Assembly: GCA_913009475.1 (NCBI GenBank) | Contig: CAJVYJ010000107.1 | Coordinates: forward strand, 1-6,622 | Length of the DNA stretch: 6,622 nt | Direction of reading: 5' to 3' | Origin: an uncultured Actinomycetes bacterium | Lineage (GTDB): Bacteria; Actinomycetota; Aquicultoria; CAJVYJ01 | Shown here: piece after piece, positions 4,003-6,622 of the stretch | Numbering within the stretch: the stretch's first letter is position 1 | How the letters are laid out: every line of letters begins with the position of its first letter | Notes under the pieces: model-generated | What the model was told of the DNA's origin: nothing | The model's input: only the letters and a program-made list of their open reading frames with translations | The model's database searches: none | Program-made: the position numbers and the translations under genes

Positions 4003-5349
4003 TTGTACAAGAAAATATTAATCGCCAATCGCGGTGAAATAGCCGTTAGAGTTATTCGCGCTTGCCGCGAACTTGATATAGCCACAGTCGCGGTCTATTC
4101 CGTCGCCGACGAAGATTGTCTACACACTAAACTTGCCGATGAAGCTATTTGTATTGGACCGGCGCCGTCGGCGGGCAGTTATCTTAACATTCCCAATATA
4201 ATCTCGGCCGCTGAAGTCTCGGGTGCGGATGCTATTCATCCGGGTTACGGATTCTTGGCGGAAAATTATAAATTTGCCGAGATCTGCCGTTCCTGTGACT
4301 TGGATTTTATCGGACCGCAAGCGGAGGCGATAAAGTCTTTGGGTGATAAGGCTTTCGCTAAAGAAACTATGAGTAATATCGGCATTCCGGTAATACCGGG
4401 TAGTGAAGGCGTCGTTACTGATGAAAAAAAAGCCTTGGCTATTGCTAACGAGATAGGTTATCCGGTGATTATTAAAGCCGCCGCCGGCGGCGGCGGGCGC
4501 GGCATGCGTATAGTACAAAATCATCATGAAGTCGTGCCGATGTTGCGGACGGCTCGGACTGAGGCGGAGGCAGCTTTTGGCAATCCCGATGTTTATCTGG
4601 AAAAGTATATCGAGGAACCGCGTCATATAGAGATGCAGATATTAGCCGACAAACATGGCGAAGCTGTCTATCTCGGGGAACGTGATTGCTCGATTCAACG
4701 CCGACACCAGAAACTAATCGAAGAATCTCCGTCGACTTTTGTTGGACCGCAGTTGCGACGGGAGTTAGGGGAAGTAGCCGTTAAGGCTGTCAAATCGGTG
4801 GGATATGAAAACGCCGGCACAATTGAGTTTTTAGTGGACAGCGATAGGAATTACTATTTTATGGAGATGAATACCAGGATACAGGTTGAACATACGGTTA
4901 CGGAAACCGTTACCGGTATTGACCTGATAAAGGAACAGATACGCTTGGCTGCAGGTGAGGTTCTCGACCTGGCGCAGAGCGACATTAATATTAATGGGCA
5001 CGCGATTGAATTTCGTATCAATGCCGAAGACCCTAATAACAATTTTTTACCCGCCGGCGGTAAGGTCACATTATATAATCCACCCGGCGGACCCGGAGTC
5101 AGGGTCGATAGCCATCTTTATTCCGGTTATATTGTCCCCAATTATTACGACTCATTACTTGCCAAGCTTATTGTTTGGGGCAATACTAGGGAAGAGGCCA
5201 TCGCTAGGGGCTATCGGGCCTTGGATGAATTTATTATAATGGGATTGGCGACAACTATAGATTTTCATTTGGAAGTTGTAAATAATGCTTTTTTTCGTAA
5301 AGGTGAGATTTATACCAACTTTTTAGCCAGAAGGATAGTTAATGCTTGA
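4003..5349 (+). CDS. accC: Biotin carboxylase (AccC / pyruvate carboxylase subunit A)
   Basis: This enzyme uses ATP and bicarbonate to carboxylate the biotin on the carrier protein, the first half-reaction of acetyl-CoA or pyruvate carboxylase. At 448 residues it matches the family length. The N-terminal domain opens KKILIANRGEIAVRVIRACRE. Next come Lys116 in GDK, the ATP-grasp lid loop GGGGRGMR (162-169), catalytic Glu288, Asn290 and Arg292 in MEMNTRIQVEH, and Arg338 in FRINAEDP, which binds bicarbonate and biotin in E. coli AccC. Position 298 is Thr where the usual motif is EHPVTE. The start is forced: an in-frame TAA at 3988-3990 leaves TTG at 4003 as the only start before the conserved N-terminus, and GGAG (3992-3995) lies seven bases upstream. 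The stop overlaps the nusB start by eight bases. It probably serves the fused carrier encoded at 1484-3343. Confidence 0.96.
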   Translation: MYKKILIANRGEIAVRVIRACRELDIATVAVYSVADEDCLHTKLADEAICIGPAPSAGSYLNIPNIISAAEVSGADAIHPGYGFLAENYKFAEICRSCDLDFIGPQAEAIKSLGDKAFAKETMSNIGIPVIPGSEGVVTDEKKALAIANEIGYPVIIKAAAGGGGRGMRIVQNHHEVVPMLRTARTEAEAAFGNPDVYLEKYIEEPRHIEMQILADKHGEAVYLGERDCSIQRRHQKLIEESPSTFVGPQLRRELGEVAVKAVKSVGYENAGTIEFLVDSDRNYYFMEMNTRIQVEHTVTETVTGIDLIKEQIRLAAGEVLDLAQSDININGHAIEFRINAEDPNNNFLPAGGKVTLYNPPGGPGVRVDSHLYSGYIVPNYYDSLLAKLIVWGNTREEAIARGYRALDEFIIMGLATTIDFHLEVVNNAFFRKGEIYTNFLARRIVNA

Positions 5350-5806
5350 AAGGCGAAAAGCAAGAAAAGCAGCTTTGGAGATACTTTACCAGCGAGAGAT
5401 TACTGAGAACTCAGTAGATTTCATCCTTAGCCATCACCTCTATTCTCAAGAAGTCGAGCCGTTATCGGATTTTTGCCTGCGCATATTGAAAGGAATCTCT
5501 CTGCATCAGGACGAGATCGACGCGCTTATAAAGAAATCCACCGACCATTGGGCTTTGGAGCGGATGCCGCCCCTGGACCGTAACACCATCCGTATCAGTA
5601 TCTACGAGATGCTCTATGAAGATGATATTCCTTACAGTGTTTCTATTAATGAGGCGATTGAGTTGGCGAAGATATACGGTACTTCCGAATCGAGCAAATT
5701 CGTCAACGGCGTTTTAGGTAAAATCGTTACTAATATCGATAAAAAAAAAGTCAACGATAAACGGGTAAAAAGGAAGACCGCGGAAGGTGTGAACGAGAAG
5801 AGATAA
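5342..5806 (+). CDS. nusB: Transcription antitermination factor NusB
   Basis: NusB binds boxA RNA together with NusE (ribosomal protein S10) and helps RNA polymerase read through rRNA operons. The 154 residues show the all-helical NusB pattern: RRKARKAALEILYQ at residues 4-17 (RNA-binding face), W70 and the LDRNTIRISIYEML segment (78-91), INEAIELAKIYGT (102-114) and SSKFVNGVLGKI (117-128). A Lys/Arg-rich tail (134-154) extends past the core and may add non-specific RNA contact. The ATG overlaps the accC stop by eight bases and AAGGA lies at 5331-5335, so the two are translationally coupled. Placement after accC matches the common accBC-nusB order. Confidence 0.95.
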   Translation: MLERRKARKAALEILYQREITENSVDFILSHHLYSQEVEPLSDFCLRILKGISLHQDEIDALIKKSTDHWALERMPPLDRNTIRISIYEMLYEDDIPYSVSINEAIELAKIYGTSESSKFVNGVLGKIVTNIDKKKVNDKRVKRKTAEGVNEKR

Positions 5807-5840
5807 TCATGGGGATGATAAGATTAACAAGGAGGAGACA

Positions 5841-6050
5841 TTGGCGGACGCGAATATGGATTTTAAAGAGGCGCTATCGCGATTGGAAGAGATAGCCGCT
5901 AAAGTAAATGGAGATGATATTTCTCTGGATGAGTCCCTGGATTTATTGGAAGAAGGCGTAAAATTAGCTAATATTTGCGCGGAGAATACGGATTATACGT
6001 GTTTGCGGGAGGAGACGGAAACGGCGGATGCCAACCGATTACCCGGATAA
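5841..6050 (+). CDS. xseB: Exodeoxyribonuclease VII small subunit (XseB), atypical C-terminus
   Basis: XseB binds the large subunit XseA to form exonuclease VII, which degrades single-stranded DNA to oligonucleotides. Residues 6-48 match the family: FKEALSRLEEIAAKV, then DDISLDESLDLLEEGVKLANICAE, an amphipathic helical hairpin. After Cys46 the usual continuation (K-L-x-x-A-E-x-x-I) is replaced by NTDYTCLREETETADANRLPG, so the second helix looks shortened or altered. The protein has 69 residues, at the low end for the family. The TTG start is chosen because AAGGAGG (5829-5835) lies five bases upstream; the ATG at 5856 has no ribosome-binding site. The gene overlaps ispA by 23 bases. xseA, normally adjacent, is absent here and must lie elsewhere if the enzyme is functional. 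Confidence 0.8.
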   Translation: MADANMDFKEALSRLEEIAAKVNGDDISLDESLDLLEEGVKLANICAENTDYTCLREETETADANRLPG

Positions 6051-6574
6051 CTATCGGCGGATTATCAATGACGCGCTGGAAAGATTTTTTCCGTCTCGGC
6101 AAGAAAAATCAACCGTTGTTTACGAAGCCATGCGCTATTCTCTTTTCTCCGGCGGTAAGCGCTTTCGCCCGGTATTAACTATTTTAATAGCTGAGGCCGT
6201 CGGTGGTGATTATTGCTTAGCTTTGCCGACGGCTTGTGCGGTCGAATATATTCATACATATTCATTGATTCATGATGACTTACCGGCTATTGATAATGAC
6301 TCTTTACGTCGAGGACGACCTGCTTGCCATATAAAATTCGGAGAAGATATAGCGATATTAGCGGGTGACGGTCTGTTGACAGAAGCGTTCGCGCTGATAG
6401 CGTCGGAACAACGCGGTAATGACCAAAAAAAAACGATTTTATTAATTAAGGAGCTGGCTGAAGCGGCCGGCGTTAGGGGCATGATTGCCGGGCAAGTAGA
6501 GGATATTAACGCTACCGGGGCCAAATTAAATATTGATGAACTTAGGCATATGCATAATTTAAAGACCGGACGTT
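6028..6574 (+). CDS. ispA: Short-chain (2E,6E)-farnesyl/geranylgeranyl diphosphate synthase, 3' end missing
   Basis: This polyprenyl synthetase condenses isopentenyl diphosphate with allylic diphosphates to make C15 or C20 precursors. Visible motifs are GGKRFRP (42-48, diphosphate binding), the first aspartate-rich motif DDLPAIDND (83-91) preceded by YSLIH, RRGRPACHIKFGE (94-106), AILAGDGLLTEAF (109-121), GMIAGQVEDI (151-160) and HMHNLKTG (174-181). The family usually has about 290-300 residues. Here the frame ends at 182 because genomic sequence stops near 6570-6574 and adapter follows: the apparent TAG is half adapter, and the last Arg replaces the expected Ala. The second aspartate-rich motif is therefore missing from the data, not from the organism. 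The start overlaps xseB by 23 bases; GGGAGGAG at 6007-6014 is a distant ribosome-binding site (13-15 bases), so coupling to xseB is likely. Confidence 0.93.
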
Positions 6575-6622
6575 AGATCGGAAGAGCACACGTCTGAACT
6601 CCAGTCACACTGATATATCTCG
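6575..6622 (+). other. Untrimmed Illumina TruSeq adapter with index (assembly artefact)
   Basis: From 6575 the sequence is the TruSeq read-1 3' adapter, beginning AGATCGGAAGAGC and running to CCAGTCAC (6601-6608). It is followed by the index ACTGAT (TruSeq LT index 25, with its two extra bases AT) and ATCTCG, the start of the flow-cell primer part. The match is continuous for 48 bases to the end of the window. It is not biological and should be removed before any comparison. Confidence 0.97.

Noticed and set aside
3981..4037. Short upstream ORF (ATG at 3981 and 3990, 18 codons) overlapping the accC start
   Set aside because: There is no ribosome-binding site before either ATG, and the GGAG at 3992-3995 fits the accC TTG instead.
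4120..4626. Minus-strand open frame of 168 codons opposite accC
   Set aside because: It lies wholly inside the well-supported accC gene, has no recognisable domain, and is the antisense shadow of its codon pattern.
5975..6178. Plus-strand frame overlapping xseB and ispA, considered as a frameshifted XseB tail
   Set aside because: Its Gly-rich translation restores no XseB pattern, so a simple one-base frameshift does not explain the odd XseB C-terminus.

Overview
The window is a bacterial chromosomal segment that ends at a contig end. The order is efp, a biotin-dependent carboxyltransferase/AccB fusion, accC, nusB, xseB, ispA. This is a variant of the efp-accB-accC-nusB-xseA-xseB-ispA neighbourhood known from Bacillota and deep-branching Actinomycetota. 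Strong AAGGAGG-type ribosome-binding sites, TTG starts and a Bacillus-like EF-P fit a Gram-positive-type lineage, but no marker here fixes the phylum. All complete genes are on the plus strand. A divergent gene fragment is cut off by the left edge.

Layout. Positions 1-59 hold the first 19 codons of a minus-strand gene, with a good ribosome-binding site and a near-consensus promoter at 92-120. Positions 60-530 are intergenic: three ATTCAC/GTGAAT boxes, a decayed copy of a dispersed repeat, and a probable efp promoter at 440-469. The efp gene is 531-1088. A 25-bp tandem duplication spans its stop codon, and a 350-bp spacer follows. The carboxyltransferase gene (1484-3343) encodes a 619-residue protein whose last 153 residues are a complete acetyl-CoA-carboxylase-type AccB. 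An ideally placed Shine-Dalgarno precedes the internal Met467, so free AccB may also be made. Positions 3344-4002 are a second long spacer with two MITE-like repeat units, a perfect palindrome, alternative hairpins and a possible promoter. accC (4003-5349, TTG start) overlaps nusB (5342-5806); xseB (5841-6050) and the 5' part of ispA follow.

Function. AccC carboxylates biotin on the AccB domain at the expense of ATP and bicarbonate. The fused carboxyltransferase would move the carboxyl group to pyruvate (or run the reverse reaction), and any free AccB could serve acetyl-CoA carboxylase. One biotin carboxylase and one carrier gene could therefore serve both anaplerosis and fatty-acid synthesis; this is inference. 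EF-P, NusB, XseB and IspA are housekeeping proteins for translation, rRNA transcription, DNA repair and isoprenoid synthesis.

Quality note. The last 48 bases (6575-6622) are Illumina TruSeq adapter plus index, not genomic DNA. The apparent ispA stop codon lies in the adapter, so ispA is incomplete. The repeat-rich spacers produce several spurious ORFs that should not be annotated.
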